Shown here piece by piece: positions 12,311 to 28,608 of a stretch of 64,000 nucleotides of DNA; the first letter of the stretch is position 1; the number at the start of each line of letters is the position of its first letter. The stretch comes from Datisca glomerata (Eukaryota > Streptophyta > Magnoliopsida > Cucurbitales > Datiscaceae), in contig QANY01008782.1 in NCBI GenBank assembly GCA_003255025.1, forward strand, positions 996,659 to 1,060,658, written 5' to 3'. Both the position numbers and the translations under genes were made by a program. Under the pieces are notes generated by a model. The model saw only the letters and a program-made list of their open reading frames with translations, was not told where the DNA came from and did no database searches.

Positions 12311-13560
12311 ATAACTTTTATTTGCCCTAAAGAAGAGAAAATGAGAGTTAGAAGAGAGAGAGAGAAAAAGAAGAAAGAGACGAAGAAAGAAGAAGAGATG
12401 AACGTTCTTAATCCAACTAAAGGAGAATCACCATCAACAGCTTAGTCTGTCGAGCCAAAGAGCATTTAAGTCACGACGAAAGTCGTTACTCTAGCGAAGT
12501 AATGGTCGAGAAAGAACACCCCAAAAACCCAAAGTTAATAAATACCAAAGGTCCAATTTGCATATTGATAAGAACAAATAAGAAAGAAGACACAGAGCAA
12601 AGCCCTTATAGAGTGAAGAAAAAAAGCTTTTGCTAGATCCATTACTCTGCCCGAGTAATGGTAAAAGAAGCCTCAAGAAGGAGAGAATTTGAGATCCCAG
12701 AGCAACCATTACTCTACTTGAGTAATGGTCAAGGAAAAGACAAGAAGTTAACCCAGCCTGAGTGATGTCTACCTCTACACTAGCCAAAAGCCTAACCCAC
12801 CAAACGGTTAGGCCAGCAAAGGAAACAAGTCTGGTTACACTTTCCAATTTACCGGTTGAAAGGAGATATGCCCTTCTAGACAATATTCGTGAAGCATGAT
12901 TAGAGTTAAGAGTAATCAAATCATGATAATTAAAATCAAAATTACTCTAGAAACATGATTAGGTCTAATGCTTGATGATCAAAGCATTATTAGGATTAAA
13001 GTTAAAATTTTCTTTGAGCATGACTAGACTAGCATGATTATCTTAATCACTAGTCAAGCATGATTAAGGTTAACTTAGCTAGTTCTGGGGTTAGAATTAG
13101 TCCTAGATAATCAACAACTTAGTTGGTAGTATTCCTATGGCTAAGATGCGACCAATTAAAAATAAATCCTCCGAAAGGCTAAATCAACCAATCTCAAGTA
13201 TGATTAGATTGAATTAAATCCTCCCATAATCAATCTTAAAATCCATAGTTCACAAAACAAACTCAAATCAGAATCCTCAATCAAGCATAATTAATCCTCA
13301 TATTAGATTTATATCATTCATTACCCAACATTTATTAATCGATAAAGTCAACAACCTTAAAGATTAGGGTACATTCGGGGTGCCTAACACCTTCTCGTAG
13401 GGCAAATAAACGGCTTACTCGCTCTTGTGTGCATGGTGTCAACTTATCGACGAAAACAATGTTCAATCATAACTCTCTGATTAACGGTCTCCCTTTTTTG
13501 AATACTTTCACAATTTAAAAATCTTTTAGAAAAAGTTAAGAGAAGGGTTGTGATAAACCA
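12311..13560. other. Unclassified repeat DNA with hairpins and CATGATTA motifs
   Basis: No gene seen. It opens with a GAAGA/GAGA-rich tract (12340-12400), then three spaced ATTACTC...GAGTAATGG-type inverted repeats (about 12484, 12639, 12705), then many AGCATGATTA words at 12890-13290. A GGGGTGCCTAACACCTTC block at 13377-13394 is reminiscent of the 5' region of some plant Ty3/gypsy elements; that link is weak. The 142-codon minus frame at 12491-12919 resembles no family I know. Probably a decayed LTR element. Confidence 0.4.
12639..12729. repeat. Two perfect hairpins, same stem
   Basis: CCATTACTC (12639-12647) pairs with GAGTAATGG (12653-12661) across a 5-base loop. ACCATTACTC (12705-12714) pairs with GAGTAATGGT (12720-12729) across another 5-base loop of different sequence. 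A third, imperfect copy is at about 12484-12506. Confidence 0.85.
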
Positions 13561-13639
13561 CATGTAGTCCCTCTTTTAAAAACGGTTTGAAAAAGGTTCT
13601 TCTGAAGCAAATCAATTTTCTCCTAACAAAAACTCGTCA

Positions 13640-13990
13640 AAGGGGTCCGTCGAAACCACCCCAGCATACCCTTTGTTCTCATTTTGTGATAGGCTCTCTA
13701 AAGACTCCTGGACACTCATCATTCATTGTGGTGGTTCTCGTCCAGTCAACCACTGTTTTAGAATCAATCTCCATTAATATTCTATTGCAACCCTTTCTTC
13801 TAGTCGTGGTGCAATCCTCAAACACAACCAACAATTCAGCTTCATAAATGCTTTAGACATGCACCTGTTTTCCACAAACTCCCACAGGATCTCCAAGTGA
13901 GGTTTCTTGCAATAACTCCAATGGAGTTGACATGAGGCACAAATTTAGTTGATGCATCTATGTATGATCTTAATCACACCAGAAATAAGA
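13640..13990 (-). pseudogene. LINE-type RNase H fragment
   Basis: The minus strand reads LGDPVGVCGKQV, then a frame with YEAELLVVFE and CNRILMEIDSKTVV. This is the layout of the RNase H-like (RVT_3) domain that ends plant L1-type LINE polyproteins: a catalytic-region glutamate in xEAEL, then the D of ExDS. An in-frame stop follows V-CGKQVHV and another ends the frame near 13668. No adjacent reverse transcriptase is seen. Confidence 0.55.
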
Positions 13991-13999
13991 CAAGCTCGG

Positions 14000-15323
14000 T
14001 GTTGGAATTTGATGATGACTCAAATTTCTTGGTGATAATTTTCCTATTTATGAGAATGTTTAGGAAAGACAATATGTGATATTTTATTTTGAAAGAGTTT
14101 TCTATTTTGCATAGAAAAGTTAAAGTTTTTTGTGAGTCTATAAATAAGAGGTTTTGGTTCAGGGTTTGGTGACTCTATATCGATTAAAGGTGAGAAGTGC
14201 CTTTACCCTAAAGAGAGGATCTCGTTTTGAAGAGGCTCCGCCCTAAAAGGTAGAGGATAAGCTTAAGATATGAGAGACGGCTCTATCCTAGGAAGGTGAT
14301 ATACCCCATGATACTGGCATATTAGTAAAAGAACTTTGCATGTACTGAAGAAGATTTCCAAGCTAGCGGGTTAGTTCTAGTTTGATAGAGGAGTGCTGAA
14401 TTTTGTCTAAGCTAGTTGTGGTTTCTTAGATATAGTTTTGTGTGTGTTGAGTTTAGAGTTTAGTGTAATAAGATTTGAATTAGGTGGTTGGATCTTTTTA
14501 GAATATATAATGATGATGCTTAATGAGATATCCATGGTTGTAGACAAATTGATAGAAACAAGTTAAAAATATCATTTTGTGATTATTTTATTGACGATTT
14601 AGTCACAATAAGTGATATCAGCGCTGATGATTCGATCCTAAAATGTTCAAGAGTTGATATGCATGATTCTGACAAGAGTTTATGGTTTGATCGGGATGAT
14701 GCGTCGGTTTTGTTTGAAAAAGAGAGGATTTGTTGAAGCCATGCAATCATGAGCGAGGACTATTTGGTTTAAGGTGGAATGGTAGCGATGACGGTTATTA
14801 GAATAGTGATGAAATTTGAGTCAATGTGAAAATTGTTGAAATTTGATGATGCCTCAAATTCTTTGGTGAACAAATTTATTGTAAGAATGTTTAGGAAAGA
14901 TATTATGTTTTTAATGGGTTTTTCACTTTGAATAGGAAAGTGAAAGTTTTTTGTGATATTATAAATAAGAGGTTTTCGTTCAGATTTAGAGGCTCCAATT
15001 CGAAAGAGGGTAAGATGTGTCTCTAACCTAAAGTGAGTATTCCGTTGTAAGGAGGATCTATCTTAAGAGATAGAGAGTAACCTTAAGTTGTGAGAATTTA
15101 CTCTATTGCAGGAAGGGATACCTTATGGTATTAAGAGGCTAGTCAGAGAGTTTTTTCTATGTTAAAGACGATTTTCAAGCTAGTGAGTTAGCTCTACTCT
15201 AATAAAAAAGTGTTGATTTTTGTCTAAACTATTTATGACTTCCAAAATAAGATTTTGTGTGTAATGAAATTTGACTTAGACAATTGGACCATTTTAGAGT
15301 ATGAGATGAATATTTTATCGACA
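14000..15323 (+). mobile_element. TRIM-like LTR element without coding capacity
   Basis: Two diverged direct repeats, 14000-14607 and 14834-15323, both begin TGTTG(G/A)AATTTGATGATG and share TATAAATAAGAGGTTTT, a promoter-like TATAAATA. Right after the first repeat, TGATATCAGCGC (14613-14624) resembles the initiator-Met tRNA primer site TGGTATCAGAGC. The ~226-bp interior has no open frame. This is the structure of a terminal-repeat retrotransposon in miniature, or of a copia stripped of its coding region. I could not match a 5-bp target duplication. The second repeat lacks ~110 bp near its 3' end. Confidence 0.6.
14613..14624 (+). promoter_or_regulatory. Degenerate primer-binding site of TRIM-like element
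   Basis: TGATATCAGCGC, two mismatches to the common plant initiator-methionine tRNA primer site, lies five bases after the likely end of the first LTR. Confidence 0.5.
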
Positions 15324-18300
15324 CTTACCTTACAACATCCAACCAGAAGGACATGAAACAAGACGTCGATCAGCTACTGCTCCATTTCTAGGTAAACCAG
15401 TGATGCTAGGGCCTTGACCACAACATCCTCTTACAATTAGCATAATAAATTGATATTTGACTTGTTGAACGACAGTTTCATTGCATTACAATGCAAAATT
15501 GTTATTTGATTACATTAACGTTTTTTAAATGGATTAAATTGAAGTTTGATCCAAATGGAGAAATCTGATTTGAGCAACATGTCCCTCTTTTCTTTTCTTC
15601 TTTTTTGTTTTTGTACACAACAACACAGCCTTCCATTTAACTTTCACTTGGAATCATATTCTTTATTTATTTTGTATAATTATTGGCCAATGAAGTAATT
15701 GATTCCCAAAGATGTGCAATCCACCTAAAAATAATTAGAATAAAACATTGAGAGTGTGGAACATTTGGTGGTGGAACCCATTATCTGTTTTATATTCTTT
15801 GACAATTACAAAAATAATAGTCTTTTGTTATGGGAAAATAATGTTGGCGTTTATGTTATTGACAAGATTTTTTTAATTTGGTATTTTTGTGAATTTTATA
15901 AATTTTAAGAAAAATTAGAGTAATGTGACTATACTATAATCTTTTGAATATGAGTAGAAAACTTAATGATCTAAAATCTATCTCGTCTTAATATTGAAAG
16001 AACAAATATGAAACATAATAATCAATTTCTTTCCTATTTATCCTTTTATGTTTTTCAATTATCTTGTAATTTTAAGCCACTCACTTCATTCTAAAATTTC
16101 ATTTGACATTATAAACAAAACCTTCATAGAGTGTTGATTAAACAAATAATTATTAATAGGGTCAAATAATATATATTTATTTCGGTCCACCGCTTGGGAG
16201 AATATTTGAGATTTGTACTACACCCAACAGATGGCATGCAAATGAGAAATGATACATAGTAACTCTGTGCTTAATATCATTATAAATTGGCGTTCTATAT
16301 AATCTACTTTAAACATGATCAATAATTCAATACGGAAACAAATAAACTCTAACTTGAAAAGTATATGGATGGTAGCACGACACATATATTATCAAGTAAT
16401 AAATGAATTGAGCATGGCAATGCCACATAGCATTGCAAATAGACTTACTCGACACTCTCATAGAGAATTGTTTACACATTTACAACCCACCTCACATTTC
16501 TTATATCAAGACTAAAGCTCAGGCTTACCATGTATTGCAAAATTAATTAGAAATAGGTTTATTCCCAATAAGTAACTTAAAGATGCAAAAACATGTCAGT
16601 GGTTTATTATGAATGTGTTAAATCTTACCACTGAACAAACAGTTTATGATTGTTATAATTAAAGAATACATCACGAGATGATTTACAAGAAGAAATTAAA
16701 GATATCTTAAACTACTACTATTAGAGGTTGCAGACAAGTTTTCGAGCAGGTCTAGACTGTCTAGGACAAGCTGGTCTGGCTCTTATAAAAGAGTAGGAGA
16801 GGCATAGTTCAATCAAATCGAATGCTATTTTTTAGGGTTTCATAGAAATTTAACGTAGATATAATCCAAGTCAATTTGATTCCAGTCAAGACCGCTCATT
16901 TTATTTACGAGATAGTTCAATCTTGTGAGACGGATGGGGTTTTTCTCTTTCGATGGGTTTTCAATAACAGATGGATAGTTCGATGGACTGTGGGTCGTCT
17001 TATTGGATTTACACAGCACATAGAACATAACTTGAACTCCAAAGAAAATTCATTTTTAAAAAAATAATCTTTTTAAGAGCCAAGCTTGGATGTCCAGATC
17101 TAACTAGATGACCCAGATGCAACTTCTCAACTCGAACATGTAAATGTTTTTTTTTTCCAAACTAAACCCGACATGTCGAAAAGACTTCCCAATTGAAGAT
17201 CCAACTAGAGGGGATTATGTCCCTTAAATCTCGCTCATTTTATTTAAAAGATTTTTCAATACCAAATCCAGCTGCGTGCCAACTGAGACATGTGACAATA
17301 TTTCTCGATCGAATCCAACGTGTCTAATAAACTGCCCAATTGCCAAAGTACTAAAATTGATCGTACATATGAAGAAAGGTACGGGTCTAAGAGAGGAACA
17401 TATGCATTCACTCGAGAAATGAATCTCCTCTTATTAGGGATCTAACCAGTGGTTTACATATCTCTTAAATCTTGACTATCCGACACGAAAGCTAGAAAAA
17501 TAAAAGGACATCTTTTTTATTGTTTTTTCTTTTCTATTTTTGGTTTTTTGTCTTTTTATTAAATCTGATATGGCTATCTATTTTTAAAATGGCTAACCCC
17601 TTGTGTTTTTAACAAGAAGAGATCTTAAAAAAAAGAAGAGATCTTAATCTATACACTGTGATGTTTACAAAGTCTTGCTAATGATGATTAGCCAGACAAT
17701 GGTTGGACAACAAAAGCGAGTTAAGTAAATTAAGGAAAAAACAACAACATCGAGGTCTAGCTGTACTGTCTCCTTCTCGTCGTACACCCTTCCATTCCCT
17801 TAATTGATTGTTAATTATTTTCAATTAACTTTAATAAACTCAAAGCCAAAGGAGCGTTTTGTTTTCATAATAAAAGCCAAATGAGCATTTCTTGTAATTA
17901 TTTAAGTGCTGTTCTGTAAGTCTGGAATGATGATTACTACCGTTATATTGCTTTCAAAATTCCTTTTTTTGGGGTCAAAATATTGCTTTTAAAATCCAAG
18001 AATACATTTTTGAATTTTGTTTTGGAAATATTTTTCCTTCTAAAATGAATCTTACATAATCATGTTTTTAAAGTCGTTTTAGAAGTGTCATTGGACAATA
18101 TAAATTACTAAATAATAAAATTTGAATGTCAACAAACAATTTTTTTGAAAATATGTCTTTTTCCGTTTTAAAAAGTAAAACTATGGATCGCACATTAAGT
18201 TTAAAATTCAAATCTGTTTGCAGGAATTGATGTTATGGTTCATTAAAAAATAAAAAAAATAAAAAGATTAGATCTCAGAAGAAAAAAGTCAAATTCTTTA

Positions 18301-19400
18301 ATTAATTTGCCACTCCCAAAATATCTGTCTCATTTCTTGTTTAAAGGTTTTCCAACATGTCTGTCTCATTTCTTGTTTTGCATGAAAAAATTAATTCCTA
18401 TTTGATTTCATAAAATAATTTTCTCATGAACTTTTCAAATTAAGGAATTAAAAAAAAGGTAAATTCTACATTTGTATTAATCACACAAAATCCTCTTCTT
18501 CCATTAGTTAAACAAAGTTTCCTCGTCTTTAGTAACTTAATATAAAAGATTAAACATACATTTTTCCAATTGATATCTCGATCAAAATATTTTAAATTCC
18601 AACAAAAAAATAAAGAAAAAGCTTGAAGACATTGTTAAACAATAATACTCATGGTTATAATTTATAAGTAAGTAAATAGATGTGTATTACAAAAAATATG
18701 ACTCTATCAATATGAATTTCTCATAAAAAAGAACAAGTTTTGGCATTTGGGGAAAAAATATACATGGGACTTACGTGTTGGTATTTGGAAACAATAAAAT
18801 TAGAATGCGGTATTTGTGTAGGTTTAAAATTAGAGAGGAATGAAATTATGGTTCAATACAGAGACATTATCAACAAGCAGTTGATTCAACAGTAAGATTC
18901 AATTTCATGTTTATCAAATGATTCACATGAGTTCGAATTATCATAATTGTTTGTTGGGTTAAACCCACTCTTAATTTCCATCCCTCGTGTAAGCTTAAGC
19001 TTTTGCCCCTATATATATATTTGGTAAGGTGCGTTATAGAGTAATACATCTGCGTATCCATTATTTTTTTAAAAACATAGGGGAATTAATATAATTTTAT
19101 TAGATAAACTGGGTTGACACATTTGATTAAACTCCTACGTTTACATGAACGTAACTTTCACAAATATATATATATAATTTTACTACAAAGGGTAAATCTG
19201 TCATTTGAAAATCTTGAAAGACCATTTTTGGAATACTGGATCGGTTTCAAAAATTTGAAGTTTCAACCAACTTGAAAGAGATTTCCCAGTTAACAGGAAA
19301 AAAGAAGAATGGAAAAATGAAAAAAGAATTCGAAAGCAAAAAGGAGTTTCCACAGGGAAAAGAAAACCAAAGCAAAGACAAAGAATAGTCCGATCCCAAA
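15324..19400. other. Intergenic region upstream of ECA2
   Basis: AT-rich DNA with no protein similarity recognised on either strand. 16700-17460 is less AT-rich, with phrases such as CAATTGAAGATCCAACTAGAGG, and may be a decayed transposon of unknown class. A 19-base word TCTGTCTCATTTCTTGTTT is repeated at about 18324 and 18360. The short open frames at 16315-16515 and 16876-17067 look like chance. No RNA gene was recognised. Confidence 0.4.
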
Positions 19401-19469
19401 TTACTTTACTTCCTTTGACATAGAATTTCAGTCAAAGAAATTTCCTCCATACATTCATTATTCTTTTAT

Positions 19470-20642
19470 TTTGTTCGTTCTACAAAGAAGAGAAGAAGAC
19501 ACGACATTCTTTTTCTGTACTCCGCCACTTTGCTTTGTCTTCAAGCCCTCTTCTCCTGCTCACCAACTTCCCTTCAAGGATTCTCATTTTTCCCCATTCA
19601 AGTATGTTAAAAACTCACAAGTTTTGTTTTTTCTTCTTCTTCTCTGCTTTTTGCTTGATGGGTAGTTGAAGAAGTTTCCTTTCCGTTACTGTAATTGCTT
19701 TTCTCATCTCCTGCAGTTATCTAATGTTTGGAGCAGTTAAGGTTTTGTTTTTTTTTCATTTGCTGTAGTGAAGGTCTATCATTTAAATATGATTTTCTCA
19801 GTGACTTCAGTCTTTATGTATAAATTATGGGTTGCAGACATTTTTATGTCGCCTGTTTTCTATTCTTAAAGAAAGTTGAGGGTGTTGGAGATTTCGTAAT
19901 TTGTTGAGGTTTTACTTCTTTTGGGTATTCTGTTCTTCAATTAGGGATGGAATTTTAAAAACCAATATTTTTTAACTGTAATTGTCTGATTTTTGAAACT
20001 GGGATTTCTCTTTCACGTCAAGTTCTAGCAATCATAGAGAAGAAAATGCGATGTTTCCATAGCCGATCATGAAGAACACAAGTTTTAATTCATTCCTGAA
20101 CAATAACTTTTTGGGGTTTTTTTTACTTGTATAATTCATTGATGGAGGCCAAAAAGTTTGAAACTTTAATTTGCTTTCTTTTTCTTCCATTCAGTTATTG
20201 ATATCCCTGTTGGAGAACACATGACTGAGGGTTTAAGAGTATTTTGAGTTTTACTTTCCTTTAAAAGCTAGAAATAGGGATGGATTTTAAAAAATCAATC
20301 CATTTGGACTGTAATTTTCTCAGTTTTGAATCTGGGATTTTTCTTGCGCATCAAGTTCTAGCCATTGCAGAGAAGAATAAGCAAAATTTCAATAGCCAAT
20401 CATGAAGGATACAAGTTTTTAATTTATTCCTGAATAATGATTTTTCTTGGGTATTTTCTTTTACTTTTTGCCTTTTCTTGCATAATTCATTGATGGAAGA
20501 GAGAAAAGATTGAAACTTTAATTTTGTTACCATTTTTTTCTTCAGTTTCTCATATCCCTGCTGTCTCACACATGACTGAAGGGGCTTAAGAGTATTTTGA
20601 GTTTCACTTCCCTTTAATAGCTGCAGTTTAGCAACAGTACCG
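19470..20642 (+). promoter_or_regulatory. ECA2: ECA2 5' leader with inferred 5' UTR intron
   Basis: A pyrimidine-rich, exon-like stretch at about 19480-19601 is followed by a strong donor (GTATGT at 19602). An acceptor TAGCTGCAG ends at 20626, sixteen bases before the ATG at 20643. Together these suggest a ~1.0-kb intron in the 5' UTR (19602-20626), which is common for plant housekeeping genes and can raise expression. There is no transcript evidence here; the transcription start and TATA box were not identified. The intron contains the tandem duplication described separately. Confidence 0.5.
19943..20625 (+). repeat. Tandem ~330-bp duplication in ECA2 leader intron
   Basis: 19943-20271 and 20276-20625 are diverged direct copies in the same order: AGGGATGGA, AACTGTAATT / GACTGTAATT, TCAAGTTCTAGC, GATCATGAAG / AATCATGAAG, TAATTCATTGATGGA, CACATGACTGA, TTAAGAGTATTTTGAG. 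Only the second copy ends in a usable acceptor (TAGCTGCAG); the first reads AAAGCTAGAAAT at the same place. The duplication therefore lengthened the leader intron. Confidence 0.9.
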
Positions 20643-24505
<3,863 letters not shown>

Positions 24506-24900
24506 ATGATATTCATATCATATTCGGATATGAAAAATGGGGGAAGCTTAATTTTGCTTGTTTTTTTAATAACATTCTTTGATATCTTTAACAGTCACAG
24601 TTCAGTTTACAATTTTTATGTTGAATATGAAGTTATTATATGACTGTTATTCATTGAATATATACTTAATGAAATACCGGAATTTTTTGTATCCGTAATT
24701 ACTTTTATTTTTTTTAAAGATTGTTACTTAATGAATAGTAGGTATATTGGAATATCCCAACCAGATACCACCCTAATCTTTAATCCAACAACTTAATAAA
24801 TGATTAATAGAAAAGTCAACAAAATAGAACATAAAAATTAAATTGATAGTACCAAGAGAATACTTGTCACAAATATTATCAATTATGAAATAACAAAAAA
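24506..24900 (+). other. ECA2 3' flank, probable 3' UTR
   Basis: AT-rich sequence after the stop. AATAAC at 24569 and AATGAAAT near 24670 are possible polyadenylation near-signals; no firm site can be chosen. No other feature is seen. Confidence 0.4.
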
Positions 24901-24913
24901 CTGGAGTAGTTCA

Positions 24914-26200
24914 TCACCATGTATGAATAATTATACTAGTAGTTTTGAATGCTAAATAATATGCGACCCTATTATTCTCTCCATAAATTCGAGTGACAAC
25001 AAAGTCCATGTGGGATAATAAATTAAAACACTTGTCCGAAGCAGGGCGCCAACTCCAAATGACCTTACGAAACATGGAACGCATAATGAAAATTAAAAAT
25101 AATATCACTCTCTCCAAACCACAGTTATCTCCAACTAAAGGTCTACGTATAAAATGAGCAGCAACAGTCAACTGAGCCTCAAAAGTAAAACATGCCGAGA
25201 TAGATAGTGAAACAACCCTTAACAAATATTCTAGAAGTACGAAAACAGCTCCACAACCAATAAGGCCAGAACTACTGAAAGTTGTTCCACCCGTGTTAAC
25301 CTGACGGGGGAGGATGCCGAGTAACTTCCAAGATATGCTGAGCATTGGATGGACTTCCTAAAACATGAAGACGTTGAAGAATCAAAAGCTCATCTATAGA
25401 ATTATGCATGGTGCCCGTCTGAAGCGAGTCTACTGCATTAACAAAATGCCAATTAGGAAACAACCTCATTAAAAATAGGGTGTTTACTCCTCAAAGATGG
25501 TGCAGTTATTAAGAGACCACACCACCCAGAAGATAGCAATAATGGAGGCCTGTTGGACAGCTTTCAATTGCATGCTAAAAAAATATCATCGCCACATGCC
25601 AAAGATCTAACAAATTACCATTTTGTCTGATATCATGCCTAAAAGCATTTGATATTGCATCCCATAAACCCCGAACAAAAAGACACTCAATGAATAGATG
25701 ACATAAAGTCCTCATTCATAGCATGACAAAGCCAACAATGGGAAGGAAAAATAAAAGTACAAGCACGCAATGTAGAATCAGTAGGAACTTCCCATGAAAT
25801 AAGCGTCAAGTAAGGACAGACCGAGATGGTAGAATAACAGGTATCCAAATTTGCTTATCCCAACCAACAGAACTCTCTATCTCAGAAAGAGAAGCATAAG
25901 CATCTGCACAAAATACAACATCATTCAAAGAACGTGTCCAAACAAACATGTCTGAATCAGAACTCATTACCATTCCATCAATCTCAAAAGTAAGCACCGT
26001 GTGAGAAGAACAAAAAGATGTCGGGAGATACTAACCCCTGAACTAGGTACACATCTCTCACAAGAGACTTTAAAAGAGGTTGCAATGAATTACAATCCTC
26101 AACCAAATAAATCAGTGGAGTACCCATCGAATATTCTATCCAAAAATGAACCTCGAAAAGGTGACCGATCAACCACCTAAACTCAAGCATCAAAGGTGAT
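24914..26200 (-). pseudogene. LINE (L1-type) 3' portion: RT tail, zinc finger, RNase H
   Basis: Read 26200 to 24914 on the minus strand. 26193-25806 gives GTPLIYLVEDCNSLQPLL and FVWTRSLNDVV, typical of the region after the LINE reverse transcriptase. Next, SVLTWRLFHG near 25800 and C/H-rich stretches read as the zf-RVT zinc finger. Last, 25345-24914 gives the RNase H-like domain: GLIGCGAVF, ACFTFEAQL (catalytic-region E), WSWRPASDKC and MDFVVTRIYGENNRVAYYLA. Stops and frameshifts break it repeatedly. It sits tail to tail with ECA2, ~400 bp past the ECA2 stop. Confidence 0.75.
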
Positions 26201-26210
26201 AATAAATTTT

Positions 26211-26610
26211 ATGTCGGGCCAAACTAAAAGGATATATACTATGATCTGAATGAAATAACGAGCATGAAAGTACTAAAAACCCATAGTAGTTTCGGCTTTG
26301 TTTTGGTCATTTTAATAAATTTCTTCTAATAATTTTTTTTCTATTTTCTGATATCTAAACATAAAAACTTAACAGCTACAAGGTATCTGAAATCTCTAGC
26401 CTCAGATTAGGCTAATCTGATGTCTATTTTTTTTTTCTTTGAAGAAGTGATAAAAGGTATTCCGAAAGTATTTTCGCACATTTATTAAAAAATAAAAGAA
26501 GAAAAGGAAAGGGTGTTAGATTGCGCATTTATGTTGTTTGAATTGTTAGTATACCCAAAGCTTAAGTGAATTTAATGATTTATATGGTTTAAAATATATC
26601 CACATTTTTT
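26211..26610. other. Intergenic, nothing recognised
   Basis: AT-rich spacer between the LINE remnant and the fold-back element. No coding or structural signal was seen. Confidence 0.4.
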
Positions 26611-27280
26611 ACTGATTAAGAATTTGTACTCATGAACATTAAAATGAGTAACTTTTATTCCATGAACTTTCAAAATGAGTAAGTTTATCCCATTCTGTTT
26701 ATTTTTTAAACGCCTCATACAATCTTCATTAGACATTTTAACACAGAATTATTAAAATCTAATTCATACCCATAAATTCTCACTTATAAGCAATTTACGC
26801 TCTTAAAATTTAAAATGAATAAAATCGCTTCATAAAATTTCAAAATAAATAAGAATCCACCCCATCTGATTTTTAACTATGTTAGAAGGAATCAATTGTT
26901 TTTCTTAAACTCCACATTAGGAATGACCCAAGTGAAAATCTCTCTGACCCATCTAAAAATTGGAGTTGAATCCCTTTAAAGGAGTTAAAATTTAAACATA
27001 GTACAGTTAATTTTATTTTCCTAAGGTGGGGATAAATAAAAAATGAGTTAGATCTTTTTAATAGAGTTAAAGATCTATGTCTGATTTTTATTCAAAATGT
27101 GTAGTTAAACAATGAGTTGGATCCTTTTAACGAAATTAAGATTTGGATGGAGTACGGTTACTTTCATCTATTCCTAAACTTTATAGAGCGATTTTATTCA
27201 TTTTTAACTTTATGGGTATAAATTACTTATAAGTAAAAGTGTATGGGTATGAATTAGATTTTAACCCTATTTGTTATCAG

Positions 27281-27984
27281 TGTTTCACCATCCACCAAGA
27301 ATGTGATGACATGTTTCGCGCTGAACCAAATAAGTTCGTGACAAAGGAAGTTTTCAAAGGAGAGGAACCGAACTCGCCTGGTCAGTCCCGAGGGAGCTTG
27401 GGTCATATAGACCTGAGCACATGAAGAACGATGAGAAGCCCCCGAAAGGAGCTCGGACAACTATCAATGACAGACATTATTACCCGCCGAAAGTAACATC
27501 TCAGATGGTATCTTCTCACAAGCAAGAGCACCCAATAAGTCTCATCTCCATGACAGGATGTCAGAATAGCCCCCGTCTGGTCATTTCCTAGGCACTTCGA
27601 CATTAATGTTGAACGCTTTATTTCAAGGCCGCCTCATTCCCGTCAAATCAAGGGCAATCAGGACATACATTATGTCTCGCGAAGCTTCCCTGACACGCCT
27701 CCGAGAGGCTTTTTCGAAAAGCTTCCTCCCATCCGAAGACACAGGTATAAATACATCTACCGATAAACATAAGAGGTATGAATTCTCTCCCTTAAAGAAA
27801 TTATGCCAAAAATGTTGATACAATACTGACTTAGGCATCAGAGACTCTTTGATGAGGAAACCATCCCCGGTTCTCTTCGTCATAGAGTTCTTTGTTTGTG
27901 TTTTTATAGACATTGAAGATACGGGGAACTCAACCTGGAGGGAATACCTAATGAAGAATGATGTTGAGGTTTTTGGTTGAAAAA
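27281..27984 (+). repeat. 5' LTR-like repeat of a decayed LTR element
   Basis: Begins TGTTTCA and ends near TTGAAAA (27984). The partner at 30670-30990 ends TGAAACA, the inverted match of the start. The two share ~310 bp (from 27671 / 30675) including GTCTCGCGAAGCTTCC, the promoter-like GGTATAAATA and GAGTTCTTTGTT. The first half of this copy has no counterpart in the right-hand copy. Confidence 0.6.
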
Positions 27985-28600
27985 ATTCACGCCGTCTATG
28001 AGAACGACTATAAAGTCATTCAAAGCATTTGAAAATTTTTCTCTCCCGCAAAAAGAGGATGAGTTTGGCCTCCTACATCGATGAAGTCCTAGATGAGGGA
28101 AAGATCCATCCCTCTCCTCACCAAGAGAAGAATCATCTTCCATCGTGGAGTCTACGTGATGGAGGAAGAAGAAAATGGTGGTTGTAACCTCTGAGGTAAC
28201 CAAGAAAAGGAGGAAAGTAATGCCAGGTACGTTCAAATTGTAACGGTCTCTTGCACATAAATGATTCTCCCCCATGACTCAAGGGCTCGCTGGTGGAGCA
28301 GCCTTGCACTCGTAGAATCATAAGGAAAAGCCATCTGTGAGAAGGAAAGTCAACACTATAATCTGGAGGAATTGTCACCTCTCGAAGAAACCGGGACCAA
28401 AGCAAAACTCGGCTTCGCAAGGCCAGACACTCCCTTTTGGGTACCTATTATTCTACCATATTGATGGCTTAAAAATTCATATTTATTTTAGTGACTTTGT
28501 AATGTATTCTAAAAAATAAAGCTAGGGGTTGGATAGCTTCTAGGATTTGGTAACCGGTAGTTTTAATATTCAAAGTTAAAGATTTTAGAACATGAAGGTT
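27985..28600 (+). other. Degenerate primer-site region and LTR-element interior
   Basis: ATTCACGCCGTCTATGAGAA at 27985-28004 resembles the GGCGCCGTCTGTGGGAA-type sequence found just after 5' LTRs of many plant Ty3/gypsy elements. This supports the LTR call and hints at a Tat-like gypsy origin. The following 600 bases contain no recognisable gag. Confidence 0.4.
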
Positions 28601-28608
28601 TATTAAGC

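Noticed and set aside
12491..12919. 142-codon minus-strand frame
   Set aside because: Leucine/serine-rich, in repeat DNA containing the hairpins, with no family resemblance and no splice or start context; probably chance.
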